A stretch of 64,000 nucleotides of DNA from Novosphingobium sp. (GTDB lineage: Bacteria; Pseudomonadota; Alphaproteobacteria; Sphingomonadales; Sphingomonadaceae), in assembly GCA_017744735.1 (NCBI GenBank), contig JAGIAR010000013.1:1-64000 (forward strand), read 5' to 3'. Both the position numbers and the translations under genes were made by a program. Below, piece after piece: positions 17,153-26,436 of the stretch. The notes under the pieces were generated by a model. That model did not search any database. It saw only the letters and a list, made by a program, of their open reading frames with translations, and had not been told where the DNA came from. Within the stretch, counting starts at the first letter, position 1, and every line of letters begins with the position of its first letter.

Positions 17153-19183
17153 CTATTGCGCCGCCTTCGCCATGTCCGCGCGATAGGCGTCGAGGCTGAT
17201 ATCGCGGCCAAGGAAGTCCTTGACCAGCTGGGCCGCGGGTTCGGTGCCGCCCTTGGCGAGCACGCGCTCGCGGTATTCCTTCGCGGTCTCGGGATCGCGC
17301 AACCCGTCCTTCTCGAAGCGGGTGAACAGATCGTCGGCGATCACCTTCGACCAGCGATAGGTGTAATAGATCGCCGAGTAGCCGTTCAGATGGCCGAAGG
17401 AATCCTGCATCTGGACGAAATCGGGCGTCGGGATCAGGTCGAACGCGCCGCGATAATAGCGCGCGGCCTGGCCGAGGTTCTCGGGCACGGGTTCCTGATG
17501 CAATTCGAGCGAGATGTTCGAATAGCCGAGCTGGCGCATGTCGCCGAAGCCGAGGTTGAAATAGCGCGCGCGGTTCATCTTCTCGACCAGGTCGCGCGGG
17601 ATCGGGTTGCCGTCCTTGTCCTTCGCGAACTTGGCCAGCGTGTCGTAGTCGTAGACCCAGTTCTCGAGCATCTGCGACGGGGCCTCGACGAAGTCCCATT
17701 CGGTCGCCACCCCCGACTGGGCGAACCAGCGCTGGGTGCCGCCGAAGATATGGTGCAGCATGTGCCCGAACTCGTGCAGGAAGGTCTCGACGTCCTGGTG
17801 CTCCATCAGCCCGGTGGTGTGATCGCCCTGCGGCAGGTTCATCACCAGCGCGCCGAGCGGCACCGACTTGCCGCCGACCACGCCGGGGCGCAGCGGGATC
17901 ATGTTCGCGTGGCTGTACTTGCCCGGCCGCGGGTGGGAATCGAAATAGAACCGGCCGATCAGCTTCCCGTGATCGCGCACCTCGTAGGTCTCGATCTGCT
18001 TGTCCCACACCGGGGTCTTCCACGGGGTGATGGTGACGCCGAACAGGTCCTCGGCAAGCTTGAGGATTCCGTCGCGCACGTCGTTGTAGGCGAAGTACTT
18101 GCGCGCTTCCTGCGGATCGTAATCGTAATAGCGCTGCTGCACGATCGGCGCGAGCCAGCCGGTCTCCCAGAAGCGGATGTCGGTCGCCCCGGGGCGCAGC
18201 TCCTGCAGCACCTTGAGGTTCTTGGCGTAATCGCCTTCGGCCGCCGGGCGCGCGGCATCGGCCATGTCCTGCAGCAGGGTCTCGACCTTCTGCGGGGTGT
18301 TGACCATCTTGTCCTCGAGCACGAGCTGCGCATAGTTGCGCCGGCCGAGCTTCTCGGCGAGCTGCTGGCGCAGTTCGAGCAATTGCCGCAGCTTGTCGTC
18401 GTTGGCCGGCCAGGCCCGCTGGTTGTAGATCACCGACAGGTCGTGGCGCAGCGTGTCGCTCTTGGCGTAGCTCATCACCGGGCTGTAGTCGGGCGTGGCG
18501 GTGGTGATCGTGACCATGCCGTCGGCGCCGGGCTTGTGCGCGTCGATCCAGTCCTGCGGCAGCCCGGCGAGCTCGGACGGCGCGACCTTGAGCGACTTTT
18601 CGCCCGCGGCGATATTGGCGTCGAAATCGTTGCCGACCTGGGCGATCTTCTCCTGTAGTGCCTGAACCTCGGCGCGCTGCGCATCGTCCAGCGCGACCCC
18701 GCTGCGCTCGAAATTGGCGAGGGCCTGCTTGAGGTAATATCTGGTCTGCGCATCCTCGCCCGACGCGTCGATCGCCTTCAGCCGGTCGTAGATCGGGCGC
18801 GAGAGGCCGATCTTGCTCGAAATGCCCGAGAGCCGCACCTGGCAAGCGCCGCCGGCGTTGCGCCGGGCGTCGTCGGCCATCACCTGCTGGTAGAGGGTAA
18901 ACTCGCCCGAGCCGCCGCCGAGCAGCGCGGTGATCGCATCGAAGCGGGTGAGCGTGGTGCCCACGCTGGCCGGGCCGGTCTCGCCCTCGAGCTCGGTCAC
19001 CCGCCGCTGGATTTCGGCGACCAGGCTGTCGCATTTCGCATCGATCGCGGCCGCGTCGGGCGCGGTGGCGAGGATCGGCCCCATGGCCGCGACAACCGCA
19101 TCCCCCGGAGCGTCCTTGGCCGAGGCGGAGGTGGCGGTGAGGGCGGTGGCGGCGAGCAGGATGCCCGCAAGTTCGGTGCGCAT
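17153..19183 (-). CDS. M3 family metallopeptidase (Dcp/thimet oligopeptidase-like), exported
   Basis: Zinc oligopeptidase degrading short peptides. The catalytic HExxH is HEFGH within FLHEFGHMLHHIFGG, with the third-ligand region SQMLENWVYDYDTL downstream. The N-terminus MRTELAGILLAATALTATSASA is a cleavable signal peptide, pointing to the periplasm. The start is taken at 19183 (676 aa); the open frame continues upstream to 19330 but that part looks non-coding. Length is normal for M3A enzymes. The short secreted-protein gene upstream runs the same way, separated by 153 bp. Confidence 0.93.
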   Translation of the reverse strand: MRTELAGILLAATALTATSASAKDAPGDAVVAAMGPILATAPDAAAIDAKCDSLVAEIQRRVTELEGETGPASVGTTLTRFDAITALLGGGSGEFTLYQQVMADDARRNAGGACQVRLSGISSKIGLSRPIYDRLKAIDASGEDAQTRYYLKQALANFERSGVALDDAQRAEVQALQEKIAQVGNDFDANIAAGEKSLKVAPSELAGLPQDWIDAHKPGADGMVTITTATPDYSPVMSYAKSDTLRHDLSVIYNQRAWPANDDKLRQLLELRQQLAEKLGRRNYAQLVLEDKMVNTPQKVETLLQDMADAARPAAEGDYAKNLKVLQELRPGATDIRFWETGWLAPIVQQRYYDYDPQEARKYFAYNDVRDGILKLAEDLFGVTITPWKTPVWDKQIETYEVRDHGKLIGRFYFDSHPRPGKYSHANMIPLRPGVVGGKSVPLGALVMNLPQGDHTTGLMEHQDVETFLHEFGHMLHHIFGGTQRWFAQSGVATEWDFVEAPSQMLENWVYDYDTLAKFAKDKDGNPIPRDLVEKMNRARYFNLGFGDMRQLGYSNISLELHQEPVPENLGQAARYYRGAFDLIPTPDFVQMQDSFGHLNGYSAIYYTYRWSKVIADDLFTRFEKDGLRDPETAKEYRERVLAKGGTEPAAQLVKDFLGRDISLDAYRADMAKAAQ

Positions 19184-19336
19184 GATGCTGTCAGTCCCTG
19201 TAGGTTTCTGTTCGATTGGTTTCGTTTGGAACCAGCGGGCACCGGGCCGCGCGGCGGGCAAGGGGCAATCGACGAACCGCCGGCGCGCGAGGGCGAACGA
19301 CTTGCCGGCGCCCCGGGCGATCTCTTGCAATCGGCC

Positions 19337-19747
19337 TCAGGGCTTCTTCTCGACCTCGACCTGGTTCATCAGCGTGCCGCAGGCAGCCATGCCGCCGTCC
19401 GGCTCCATCGAGATCTGCTGGAACACCGCCGCCTGGAAACCGTCGTCGGGCACCGCGTTGAGCTTGTCGACCAGCGCATTGCTGCGCTCGACGATCTCGT
19501 GGTCGATCTGGTCGTCGGTCTTGCCTTCCGTCGGGCCCATCTCGTGGAGCATCCCGCCGACCGAGCCGAGGATGGAGGAATAGTTCTCCTGCAGCTCCGC
19601 CGGGGCGTTGGTCTGCTCGAGCAGCATGGTCGAAACCTTCGCCGCGGCGGCGCATTGCAGGCCGAGTTCGAAGCGCGAGGGATCCTCCGCCAGCGCCGGA
19701 GCGGAGAGAGCCGCCGTAAAAAGGCCGCCGATCAGGTAATGCCGCAT
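19337..19747 (-). CDS. Small secreted hypothetical protein
   Basis: Not recognised. It encodes 136 aa beginning with a clear signal peptide (MRHYLIGGLFTAALSAPALA). The mature part is acidic and helical with two Cys (LQCAAAA and MAACGTL) that may form a disulfide. The start at 19747 has a GGGGA element about 8 nt upstream; an in-frame ATG at 19762 would add MGNDC. It is divergent from rnr, with 60 bp between the starts. Confidence 0.75.
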   Translation of the reverse strand: MRHYLIGGLFTAALSAPALAEDPSRFELGLQCAAAAKVSTMLLEQTNAPAELQENYSSILGSVGGMLHEMGPTEGKTDDQIDHEIVERSNALVDKLNAVPDDGFQAAVFQQISMEPDGGMAACGTLMNQVEVEKKP

Positions 19748-19807
19748 GCAGTCGTTCCCCATGATTCCGTAAGTGACGCGGGGTGGGATTAGCACTATCG
19801 CGGTTCG

Positions 19808-22096
19808 ATGCCCAAGCGCCCCGTCAGCAGCAGGTTCGCGGGCCTGCCTTCGAAAGAGCAGGTGCTCGACTTCATCCAGACTTCCGACAAGCCCGCCGGC
19901 AAGCGCGACATCGCGCGCGCCTTCGGGCTCAAGGGGCAGGAGAAGATCGCGCTCAAGAAACTGCTCAAGGACATGGCCGACGAAGGCCTGATCGACGGCA
20001 AGAAGACCGCCTTCCACAAGATGGGCGGGATCCCGAAGGTCACCGTGCTGCGGGTGGTCGAGATCGACGACGGCGAAGCGCTGGCAGTCCCGGACAATTG
20101 GGATCCCGACGACCGCGCCCCGCCGCCGCGGATCCGCCTGATCGAACGCAAGAAGGGGCCGGGGAAGCAGGCCGCGCTCAAGGCCGGCGACCGCGTGCTT
20201 GCCCGCACCGAAGAGACTGGCACCGGCTGGATCGCGCATCCGATGAAGGTGCTGCCGTCGCTCGGCGCCTCGCTGATGGGCGTGGTCGAGCTGGACGGGG
20301 CCGGGAAGGGCTGGCTCGCGCCGGTCGACAAGAAGATCCGCACTTCCTCGCCGATTGCCGATCTCGGCGGGGCCGAGGCCGGGCAGCTGGTGCTGGCCGA
20401 ACCCGCCGGAAGATCGCCGCGCGCCGGGGTCAAGGTGGTCGAAGTGCTCGGCGATCCGCTGGCGCCCAAGGCCTTCAGCCTGATCGCGATCGCCAAGTAC
20501 AACATCCCCTTTGCCTTCTCGGGCGAGACTCTGGCCGAGGCGGAACTGGCCGCCAAGTTGCCGCTGTCGGAGGACAAGCGCGAGGACTTGCGCCACGTGC
20601 CGATCGTCGCGATCGACCCCGCCGACGCGCGCGACCACGACGATGCGATCTGGGCCGAGCCCGACGGCAAGGGCGGGTTCGACGCGATCGTAGCGATCGC
20701 GGACGTATCGTTCTACGTCCGCCCCGGCGGCGCGGTCGACCGCGAGGCGCGCAAGCGCGGCAATTCGGTCTATTTCCCCGACCGCGTGGTACCGATGCTG
20801 CCAGAGGTGCTCAGCGCCGACGTCTGCTCGCTCAAAGAGGGGCAGGACCGCGCGGCGATGGTCTGCCACATGCAGATCGACAAGACCGGAAAGATCGCCG
20901 GCTGGCGCTTCACGCGCGCGCTGGTGCGTATCGCGGCGAACATCGCCTATGAGAAGGCACAGGCGGCGATCGACGACGGTTCGGCCGACGCCAATCTGAA
21001 GAACCTCTGGGCCGCGTGGCAGGCGCTCGACGCGGCTCGGAGCCGGCGCGATCCGCTCGATCTCGACCTGCCCGAACGCCGCGTGATGCTCGACGAAAAG
21101 GGCCGAATCGCCGAGATCGCGGTCCGCGAGCGGCTCGATGCCCACCGGGTGGTCGAGGAATTCATGGTCGCGGCGAACGTCGCGGCGGCCAAGGCGCTCG
21201 AAAGCAAGACCTCGCCGGTGGTCTACCGCATCCACGAGCCGCCGAGCCGCGAGAAGCTGGTCGCGCTGCGCGAATATCTCAAGACGATGGATAAGAGCCT
21301 CGCGCTCGGCCAGGTGATCACGCCGAGCCTGTTCAACCGCATGCTCAAGGACGTCACCGACGAGGGCGAGAAGGCGCTGGTGATGGAGGCGGTGCTGCGC
21401 AGCCAGACCCAGGCCTATTACGGGCCGAAGAACGCGGGCCACTTCGGCCTCGCGCTGGGCAGCTACGCCCATTTCACCTCGCCGATCCGCCGCTATTCGG
21501 ATTTGCTGGTGCACCGCTCGCTGGTCGACGCCTTCGGGCTGGAGCAGCCGAAACCGCAGAAACTGCCGCCGACCTCGGGCCTGTCGGACCGCGACCGCGC
21601 CGATCTGGAGAAGGTCAGCGAGGCGATCAGCGGCGCCGAACGCCGCGCGATGGAGGCCGAACGCGAGACGATCGACCGCTACATTGCGACGTGGCTCTCG
21701 GGCAAGGTCGGCGAGACCTTCGATACCCGTATCACCGGGGTGCAGAAATTCGGCTTCTTCGCGACCATCCTCGGCCTCGGCGGCGACGGGCTGGTGCCCG
21801 TCTCGACGCTGGGCAACGACTATTACCACTATGACGAGAAGGCCCAGGCGCTGGTCGGGGACAAGACCGGGCAACGCTATGCGACCGGCGATCGGCTCAA
21901 GCTCAAGCTGGCGGAAGCCAATCCGCTGACCGGGGCTCTGAAGTTCGAGACGCTTGAGGGCGACGGGGTTCCGATCGAACGGCGGGGCGAGCGACTGCCC
22001 GACCGCAAGCCGGCCGAGCGCAAGCAGGGCAAATACCTCGCCGGAAAACGCGGCAGGCCGGGGAATATCCGGCACCAGGGGCGGAAGAAGAAGTAG
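19808..22096 (+). CDS. rnr: Ribonuclease R
   Basis: Processive 3'-5' exoribonuclease of the RNase II/R family that degrades structured RNA. The N-terminal winged-helix is followed by OB-fold cold-shock domains and the RNB catalytic domain with clustered aspartates (VAIDPADARDHDDAIWAEPD). The RNB end segment has YAHFTSPIRRYSDLLVHRSL, then an S1 domain (VQKFGFFATILGLGGDGLVP) and a basic C-terminal tail (KRGRPGNIRHQGRKKK). Length (762 aa) is normal. It is followed at once by a terminator hairpin. Confidence 0.97.
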   Translation: MPKRPVSSRFAGLPSKEQVLDFIQTSDKPAGKRDIARAFGLKGQEKIALKKLLKDMADEGLIDGKKTAFHKMGGIPKVTVLRVVEIDDGEALAVPDNWDPDDRAPPPRIRLIERKKGPGKQAALKAGDRVLARTEETGTGWIAHPMKVLPSLGASLMGVVELDGAGKGWLAPVDKKIRTSSPIADLGGAEAGQLVLAEPAGRSPRAGVKVVEVLGDPLAPKAFSLIAIAKYNIPFAFSGETLAEAELAAKLPLSEDKREDLRHVPIVAIDPADARDHDDAIWAEPDGKGGFDAIVAIADVSFYVRPGGAVDREARKRGNSVYFPDRVVPMLPEVLSADVCSLKEGQDRAAMVCHMQIDKTGKIAGWRFTRALVRIAANIAYEKAQAAIDDGSADANLKNLWAAWQALDAARSRRDPLDLDLPERRVMLDEKGRIAEIAVRERLDAHRVVEEFMVAANVAAAKALESKTSPVVYRIHEPPSREKLVALREYLKTMDKSLALGQVITPSLFNRMLKDVTDEGEKALVMEAVLRSQTQAYYGPKNAGHFGLALGSYAHFTSPIRRYSDLLVHRSLVDAFGLEQPKPQKLPPTSGLSDRDRADLEKVSEAISGAERRAMEAERETIDRYIATWLSGKVGETFDTRITGVQKFGFFATILGLGGDGLVPVSTLGNDYYHYDEKAQALVGDKTGQRYATGDRLKLKLAEANPLTGALKFETLEGDGVPIERRGERLPDRKPAERKQGKYLAGKRGRPGNIRHQGRKKK

Positions 22097-22120
22097 TTCC
22101 TCCCCGGAACGGGGGAGGAA
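22097..22120. terminator. Bidirectional hairpin between rnr and usp
   Basis: TTCCTCCCC (22097-22105) pairs perfectly with GGGGAGGAA (22112-22120) around a 6-nt loop. It fills the 25-bp gap between two converging stop codons. Confidence 0.7.
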
Positions 22121-22121
22121 T

Positions 22122-22571
22122 TCAACTCAACCTATCGATCTCGTCGTCGCCCAGCCCGCCGGGGACCACGAACAGCGGGCAGGGCAGGCTTCCCGAAACC
22201 GCGGCGAAATGCGTCACCAGCGGCCCCGGCGAATCCGCCCCCGCACCCAGCACCAGCGCTGCGACTTCGGCATGCTCGGCGAGATAGTCGCGGATCACCT
22301 TCACGCCTTCGCCCTGCCGAACGGAGATGACGGGCAGCTTGCCGCCTTCCGATTGCAGCGCGCCCGCCGCGCTTGCGGCAAGCATCTCGGCCCGGTCGCG
22401 CGCTTCCTGCTCGATGGTCGCCTGAACCCCTCCGAAAGCGACGAAATCCTGCGGCGGCACCAGCGCGAGTATGTGTACCGCGCCCCCGGTCTTGGCCGCA
22501 CGGCGCGACGCAAAGCGCAGCGCCACGCGCGCTTCCTCGGTCTCGTCCATGATCACCAGATAGACGCGCAT
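22122..22571 (-). CDS. Universal stress protein (UspA) family
   Basis: Cytoplasmic stress protein of 149 aa with an alpha/beta Usp fold: N-terminal strand [20 protein letters not shown], a long central helix ([18 protein letters not shown]), and the C-terminal [19 protein letters not shown]...[10 protein letters not shown]. The nucleotide-binding signature Gx2Gx9G(S/T) is degenerate ([13 protein letters not shown]...SGSLP), so ATP binding is uncertain. A good GGAGAGGG ribosome site precedes the ATG. Confidence 0.82.
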   Translation of the reverse strand: MRVYLVIMDETEEARVALRFASRRAAKTGGAVHILALVPPQDFVAFGGVQATIEQEARDRAEMLAASAAGALQSEGGKLPVISVRQGEGVKVIRDYLAEHAEVAALVLGAGADSPGPLVTHFAAVSGSLPCPLFVVPGGLGDDEIDRLS

Positions 22572-22719
22572 CGCGACCCTCTCCTTGGGTCTTTCCCCTC
22601 ATCGCCGTATCCGCCGAAAGCAGATTTCGCGCAAGACGGATGCTTGCGCCCTTGCTCCCGCGCGCCAAATTGGCCAGAGAACCATGCAGCAAATCACCAA
22701 AGGGATGAAACCCCGCGCC

Positions 22720-24021
22720 ATGTCGATCGCGATCAAGATGCCTGCCCTGTCCCCCACGATGGAAGAGGGCACGCTGTCGCGCTGGCTGGTCAAGGTCGGC
22801 GACACGGTCAAGTCGGGCGACATCATGGCCGAGATCGAGACCGACAAGGCGACGATGGAGTTCGAGGCGGTCGACGAGGGTACGATCGCCGATATCGCAG
22901 TGCCCGAGGGGACCGAAGGCGTGAAGGTCGGCGCAGTGATCGCGACCCTGGCCGAGGATGGCGAGGATGTGGCGAGCGTGAAGCCGGCCGCGGCGAGTGC
23001 GGCGCCGGCGTCTGGCGCGAAGGAAGAAGTCAAGTCTGAAGCCGTCGTCCCAGCGAAGGCTGGGGCCTCATGCGGCGATACTCAACCTTCCGCCCAACCG
23101 ACCGAGGTCCCAGCCTTCGCTGGGACGACGAAAGGTGGCGACCGCGTGGTCGCCTCGCCGCTCGCCAAGCGCATTGCCGCCGATAAGGGCATCGACCTTG
23201 CGAGCGTCCAAGGCTCCGGTCCGCATGGCCGGATCGTCAAGGCCGACGTCGAGGGCGCGAAGCCCGGAGGCGCCGCCGCTCCGGCGCCCAATCTCGCCGC
23301 GAGCGCACCGGCTGCTGCACAGGATTTCGGCATCCCGCACGAAGTCGAGAAGCTTTCGGGCATGCGCAAGACGATCGCGCGCCGCCTGACCGAATCGAAG
23401 CAGCAGATCCCGCACATCTACCTCACGGTCGATATCCAGCTCGACAAGCTGCTCAAGCTGCGCGCCGAGCTCAACGGGGCGCTCGAAGCGGACGGCGTGA
23501 AGCTGTCGGTCAACGACATGCTGATCAAGGCGCTCGCCAAGGCGCTGCTGCGCGTGCCGAGCTGCAACGTCCAGTTTGCCGGCGACGAATTGCTCAAGTT
23601 CGGCCGCGCCGACATTTCGGTCGCGGTCTCGATCCCAGGCGGGCTGATTACCCCGATCGTCGTCGATGCCGGCGCCAAGTCGCTGTCGCAGATCTCGACC
23701 GAGATGAAGGATCTCGCCACCCGCGCACGCGACGGCAAATTGCAGCCGCACGAATACCAGGGCGGCACCGCCAGCATCTCCAACATGGGCATGTTCGGGA
23801 TCAAGCAGTTCGAGGCGGTGATCAACCCGCCGCAGGCGATGATCATGGCGATCGGCGCGGGCGAGCAACGGCCCTACGTGGTCGACGGCGCGCTCTCGGT
23901 CGCAACCGTGATGAGTGCCACCGGCAGCTTCGACCACCGCGCGATCGACGGCGCCGACGGCGCGCAGCTGATGCAGGCGTTCAAGCAGCTGGTCGAGAAC
24001 CCGCTCGGGCTGGTGGCCTGA
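22720..24021 (+). CDS. pdhC: Pyruvate dehydrogenase E2, dihydrolipoamide acetyltransferase
   Basis: Core of the pyruvate dehydrogenase complex, transferring acetyl from lipoate to CoA. The lipoyl domain has Lys43 in [11 protein letters not shown]. The peripheral subunit-binding domain begins near residue 143 ([17 protein letters not shown]), and the acetyltransferase domain ends with the DHRAIDG motif at 405-411. The Ala/Pro linker between the first two contains a palindromic repeat (23044-23129) translated in frame as VVPAKAGAS...[11 protein letters not shown] 22720 gives the family start [12 protein letters not shown] and 433 aa; ATGs at 22684 and 22705 are alternatives. A thioesterase, a membrane protein and lpdA (E3) follow; E1 genes are at 60.2-62.6 kb. 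Confidence 0.96.
   Translation: MSIAIKMPALSPTMEEGTLSRWLVKVGDTVKSGDIMAEIETDKATMEFEAVDEGTIADIAVPEGTEGVKVGAVIATLAEDGEDVASVKPAAASAAPASGAKEEVKSEAVVPAKAGASCGDTQPSAQPTEVPAFAGTTKGGDRVVASPLAKRIAADKGIDLASVQGSGPHGRIVKADVEGAKPGGAAAPAPNLAASAPAAAQDFGIPHEVEKLSGMRKTIARRLTESKQQIPHIYLTVDIQLDKLLKLRAELNGALEADGVKLSVNDMLIKALAKALLRVPSCNVQFAGDELLKFGRADISVAVSIPGGLITPIVVDAGAKSLSQISTEMKDLATRARDGKLQPHEYQGGTASISNMGMFGIKQFEAVINPPQAMIMAIGAGEQRPYVVDGALSVATVMSATGSFDHRAIDGADGAQLMQAFKQLVENPLGLVA
23044..23129 (+). repeat. Palindromic repeat C inserted in frame within pdhC
   Basis: An 86-bp inverted repeat. The two 26-bp arms (23044-23069 and 23104-23129) are reverse complements with one mismatch. Each arm is itself a hairpin (CCCAGC-gaag-GCTGGG and TCCCAGC-cttc-GCTGGGA). 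Same design as elements A, B and D, but inside the E2 linker with the frame kept open. Confidence 0.88.
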
Positions 24022-24043
24022 GCGCTCTTTTACGGAGCGCCGC

Positions 24044-24430
24044 ATGACGGAGCCTCGCGATCCCGCGATCCGCGTCACCGCCATGCCGCGGGATGCCAAT
24101 GCCTATGGCGACATCTTCGGCGGCTGGCTGGTCAGCATCATGGACAATGGCGCGGGCCTTGCCGCCGCGCGCCGGGCCCATGGCAGGGCGGTCACCATCG
24201 CGATCGACGGGATGCAGTTCCTCGAGCCGGTGAAGGTGGGCGACGAGGTCTCGGTGTTCTGCACGATCGAGCATGTCGGCCGCACCTCGATGAAGATCGA
24301 CGTCGAAGCGTGGCGCCGGCCGCGGCATTCGGAAGATCGGATCAAGGTGACCGAGGCGAAGTTCACCTTCGTCGCGGTGGACGATGACGGACGGCCCCGG
24401 GCGGTGGATTTGGGGCCGTTGGACGAATGA
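24044..24430 (+). CDS. Acyl-CoA thioesterase, hotdog fold (YciA-like)
   Basis: Predicted acyl-CoA hydrolase, 128 aa. It shows the hotdog-thioesterase signature NAYGDIFGGWLVSIMDNGAG (catalytic Asp within the helix start), followed by VTIAIDGMQFLEPVKVGDEV and ending in a strand with KVTEAKFTFVAVDDDG. There is no signal peptide. It lies 22 bp after pdhC, and its stop overlaps the next ATG (ATGA), so it is probably in the pdhC-lpdA transcript. Chain-length preference cannot be inferred. Confidence 0.88.
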   Translation: MTEPRDPAIRVTAMPRDANAYGDIFGGWLVSIMDNGAGLAAARRAHGRAVTIAIDGMQFLEPVKVGDEVSVFCTIEHVGRTSMKIDVEAWRRPRHSEDRIKVTEAKFTFVAVDDDGRPRAVDLGPLDE

Positions 24431-24744
24431 GCCAGGTCGACCCCCGAAACGGAAGCGACAGAAACCTGGTCCGTTATCTCGGTTCAGGGCATTCGACGGC
24501 GGGGCTGGTGCTGTTTTTTCTCGGGATTGGCATCTGCCTGGCAACGACATTCTATCTGGCGATGGGAGACTATTCCCGAAGTGATTGGCCGCTTGCTGCA
24601 TATCCACTTTGGGGGGTGGTCGCTGTTCCACTCGGCTTATCGATGCGCCGCAAGGCGCCCACACGGTGGCAGTTTTTTTTGGCGTGTGTCTGGTTGGGAA
24701 TAGCGATCGCCTCATGCATGTTCATGAAATTCAACGGAAAGTAA
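24427..24744 (+). CDS. Small three-helix membrane protein, unknown
   Basis: Not recognised. 105 aa with three hydrophobic segments (about residues 25-45, 58-72 and 84-100) and a hydrophilic N-terminus. It overlaps the thioesterase stop by 4 nt (ATGA) and ends 3 bp before the lpdA ATG, so it is embedded in the PDH transcript. Its base composition and codon use are more AT-rich than both neighbours (runs of T such as at 24512-24519 and 24673-24680), suggesting a later arrival or relaxed selection. Confidence 0.65.
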   Translation: MSQVDPRNGSDRNLVRYLGSGHSTAGLVLFFLGIGICLATTFYLAMGDYSRSDWPLAAYPLWGVVAVPLGLSMRRKAPTRWQFFLACVWLGIAIASCMFMKFNGK

Positions 24745-24747
24745 TCA

Positions 24748-26157
24748 ATGGCTGATCAATACGACGTAATCGTGCTCGGTTCCGGCCCCGGCGGCTATGT
24801 CGCCGCGATCCGGAGCGCGCAGCTCGGGCTCAAGACCGCGATCGTCGAGCGCGAATTGCTCGGCGGTATCTGCCTCAACTGGGGCTGCATCCCGACCAAG
24901 GCGCTGCTGCGCTCGGCCGAAATCTTCCACTACATGCAGCACGCCAAGGATTATGGGCTGGCGGCGGAGAAGATCACCGCCGATCTCGAAGCGGTGGTGA
25001 AGCGGTCGCGCGGGGTGGCGAAGCAGCTCAACCAGGGCGTCACGCATTTGATGAAGAAGAACAAGATTGCGGTGCACATGGGCACCGGCACGATCAAGAG
25101 CGCCAACACGCTGGAGGTGAAGGGCGAGAAGGGGACCGAGACCCTCACCGCCAAGCACATCATCGTCGCCACCGGCGCGCGCGCGCGCGACCTGCCCTTC
25201 GCCCCGGCCGACGGCAAGCGCGTGTGGACCTATCGCCACGCGATGACCCCACCGGAAATGCCGGGCAAGCTGCTGGTGATCGGATCGGGCGCGATCGGGA
25301 TCGAATTCGCGAGCTTCTACAACGACATGGGCGCGGACGTGACGGTGGTCGAAATGCTCGACCGGATCGTGCCGGTGGAAGACGCCGACGTCTCGACCTT
25401 CCTTCAGAAGGCGTTGACCAAGCAGGGGATGACCATCCTCACCGGCGCGGCGCTGGAAGAGCTCAAGGTTTCGGACAAGGGCGTCAGCGCGAAGATCAAG
25501 GACAAGGACGGCAAGGTCTCGAGCGGCGAATACAGCCATGTGATCGTCGCGATCGGCATCGTGCCCAACACCGAGAACATCGGGATCGAGAAGCTGGTCG
25601 AGTTGGACCGCGGCTTCATCAAGATCGACGGCTACGGCCGCACCAGGACCAAGGGCCTGTGGGCGATCGGCGACTGCGTGCCCGGTCCGTGGCTGGCGCA
25701 CAAGGCGAGTCACGAAGGCGTCACCGCGGCCGAGGCGATCGCGCAGGAGCTGGGCAACAAGGAGGTCCATCCGCACCCGCTCGACCGCAACAACATCCCC
25801 GGCTGCACCTATTGCCACCCGCAGATCGCCAGCGTCGGGATGACCGAGGCCAAGGCCAAGGAGGCCGGCTACACGGTCAAGGTCGGCAATTTCCCCTTCA
25901 TCGGCAACGGCAAGGCGATCGCGCTGGGCGAGCCGGAGGGCTTCATCAAGACCGTGTTCGACGCCAAGACCGGCGAACTGCTCGGCGCGCACATGATCGG
26001 CGCCGAAGTGACCGAGCTGATCCAGGGCTATGTCGTCGGCAAGACGCTCGAGACCACCGAGGCCGAGCTGATGAACGCGATCTTCCCGCATCCGACGCTC
26101 AGCGAGATGATGCACGAAAGCGTCCTGAGCGCCTACGGGAGGGCGCTGCACTTCTGA
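24748..26157 (+). CDS. lpdA: Dihydrolipoyl dehydrogenase (E3)
   Basis: FAD flavoprotein reoxidising dihydrolipoamide in pyruvate and related dehydrogenase complexes. The FAD motif is VLGSGPGGYVAAIRSAQLG, the redox disulfide is in GGICLNWGCIPTKALLRS, the NAD motif is LLVIGSGAIGIEFASFYND, and the second FAD contact is GLWAIGDCVPGPWLAHKASH. The dimer-interface His-Glu pair is in HPHPTLSEMMHESVL (written FPHPTLSEMMHESVL here). Length is 469 aa. It is the last gene of the pdhC-lpdA cluster. Confidence 0.97.
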   Translation: MADQYDVIVLGSGPGGYVAAIRSAQLGLKTAIVERELLGGICLNWGCIPTKALLRSAEIFHYMQHAKDYGLAAEKITADLEAVVKRSRGVAKQLNQGVTHLMKKNKIAVHMGTGTIKSANTLEVKGEKGTETLTAKHIIVATGARARDLPFAPADGKRVWTYRHAMTPPEMPGKLLVIGSGAIGIEFASFYNDMGADVTVVEMLDRIVPVEDADVSTFLQKALTKQGMTILTGAALEELKVSDKGVSAKIKDKDGKVSSGEYSHVIVAIGIVPNTENIGIEKLVELDRGFIKIDGYGRTRTKGLWAIGDCVPGPWLAHKASHEGVTAAEAIAQELGNKEVHPHPLDRNNIPGCTYCHPQIASVGMTEAKAKEAGYTVKVGNFPFIGNGKAIALGEPEGFIKTVFDAKTGELLGAHMIGAEVTELIQGYVVGKTLETTEAELMNAIFPHPTLSEMMHESVLSAYGRALHF

Positions 26158-26197
26158 GCTCCGGAACGAACGCGCGCTGCCGGGCGTAATCTAGTTC

Positions 26198-26401
26198 ATG
26201 GAACAGGATAAGCCCGCCAAGCGCGACCACGAGTTGGAAAACCTCGACGATTTCGGGGAGACCCGGTTCGATCCCGATGACCTGGCCAATACCCCGCAGG
26301 AACGGGAAGAGCTCGATACCGAACGCTATTACCAGGGCCGCGACGCCAAGCCTTCGAGCAAGCGCGCGCCCGGCGGAAAGGGCAATCCCGAGCGCCCCTA
26401 G
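26198..26401 (+). CDS. Short charged hypothetical protein
   Basis: Not recognised. 67 aa, very hydrophilic and probably disordered: acidic N-terminal two thirds (HELENLDDFGETRFDPDDLA) and a basic Gly/Pro tail (KRAPGGKGNPERP). No membrane segment or Cys. It begins 40 bp after lpdA. Codon use looks coding (third-position GC), which is the main support. Confidence 0.6.
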   Translation: MEQDKPAKRDHELENLDDFGETRFDPDDLANTPQEREELDTERYYQGRDAKPSSKRAPGGKGNPERP

Positions 26402-26417
26402 GCACCGGAATTTCCCG

Positions 26418-26436
26418 GCTGACCGTTCAGGTCAGC
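26418..26436. terminator. Small hairpin between convergent short genes
   Basis: GCTGACC (26418-26424) and GGTCAGC (26430-26436) form a perfect 7-bp stem with a 5-nt loop, and overlap the stop of the 41-aa minus-strand gene. There is no clear T tract, so terminator activity is only possible. Confidence 0.4.

Noticed and set aside
17139-17153. Small GGCGGC/GCCGCC hairpin at the M3 gene end
   Set aside because: Six GC pairs in a GC-rich genome, overlapping the stop; no T tract, so not listed as a separate terminator.
19337-22075. 912-codon minus-strand frame across rnr
   Set aside because: Shadow of rnr joined by chance to the true small secreted-protein gene at its 3' end; only 19337-19747 is kept.
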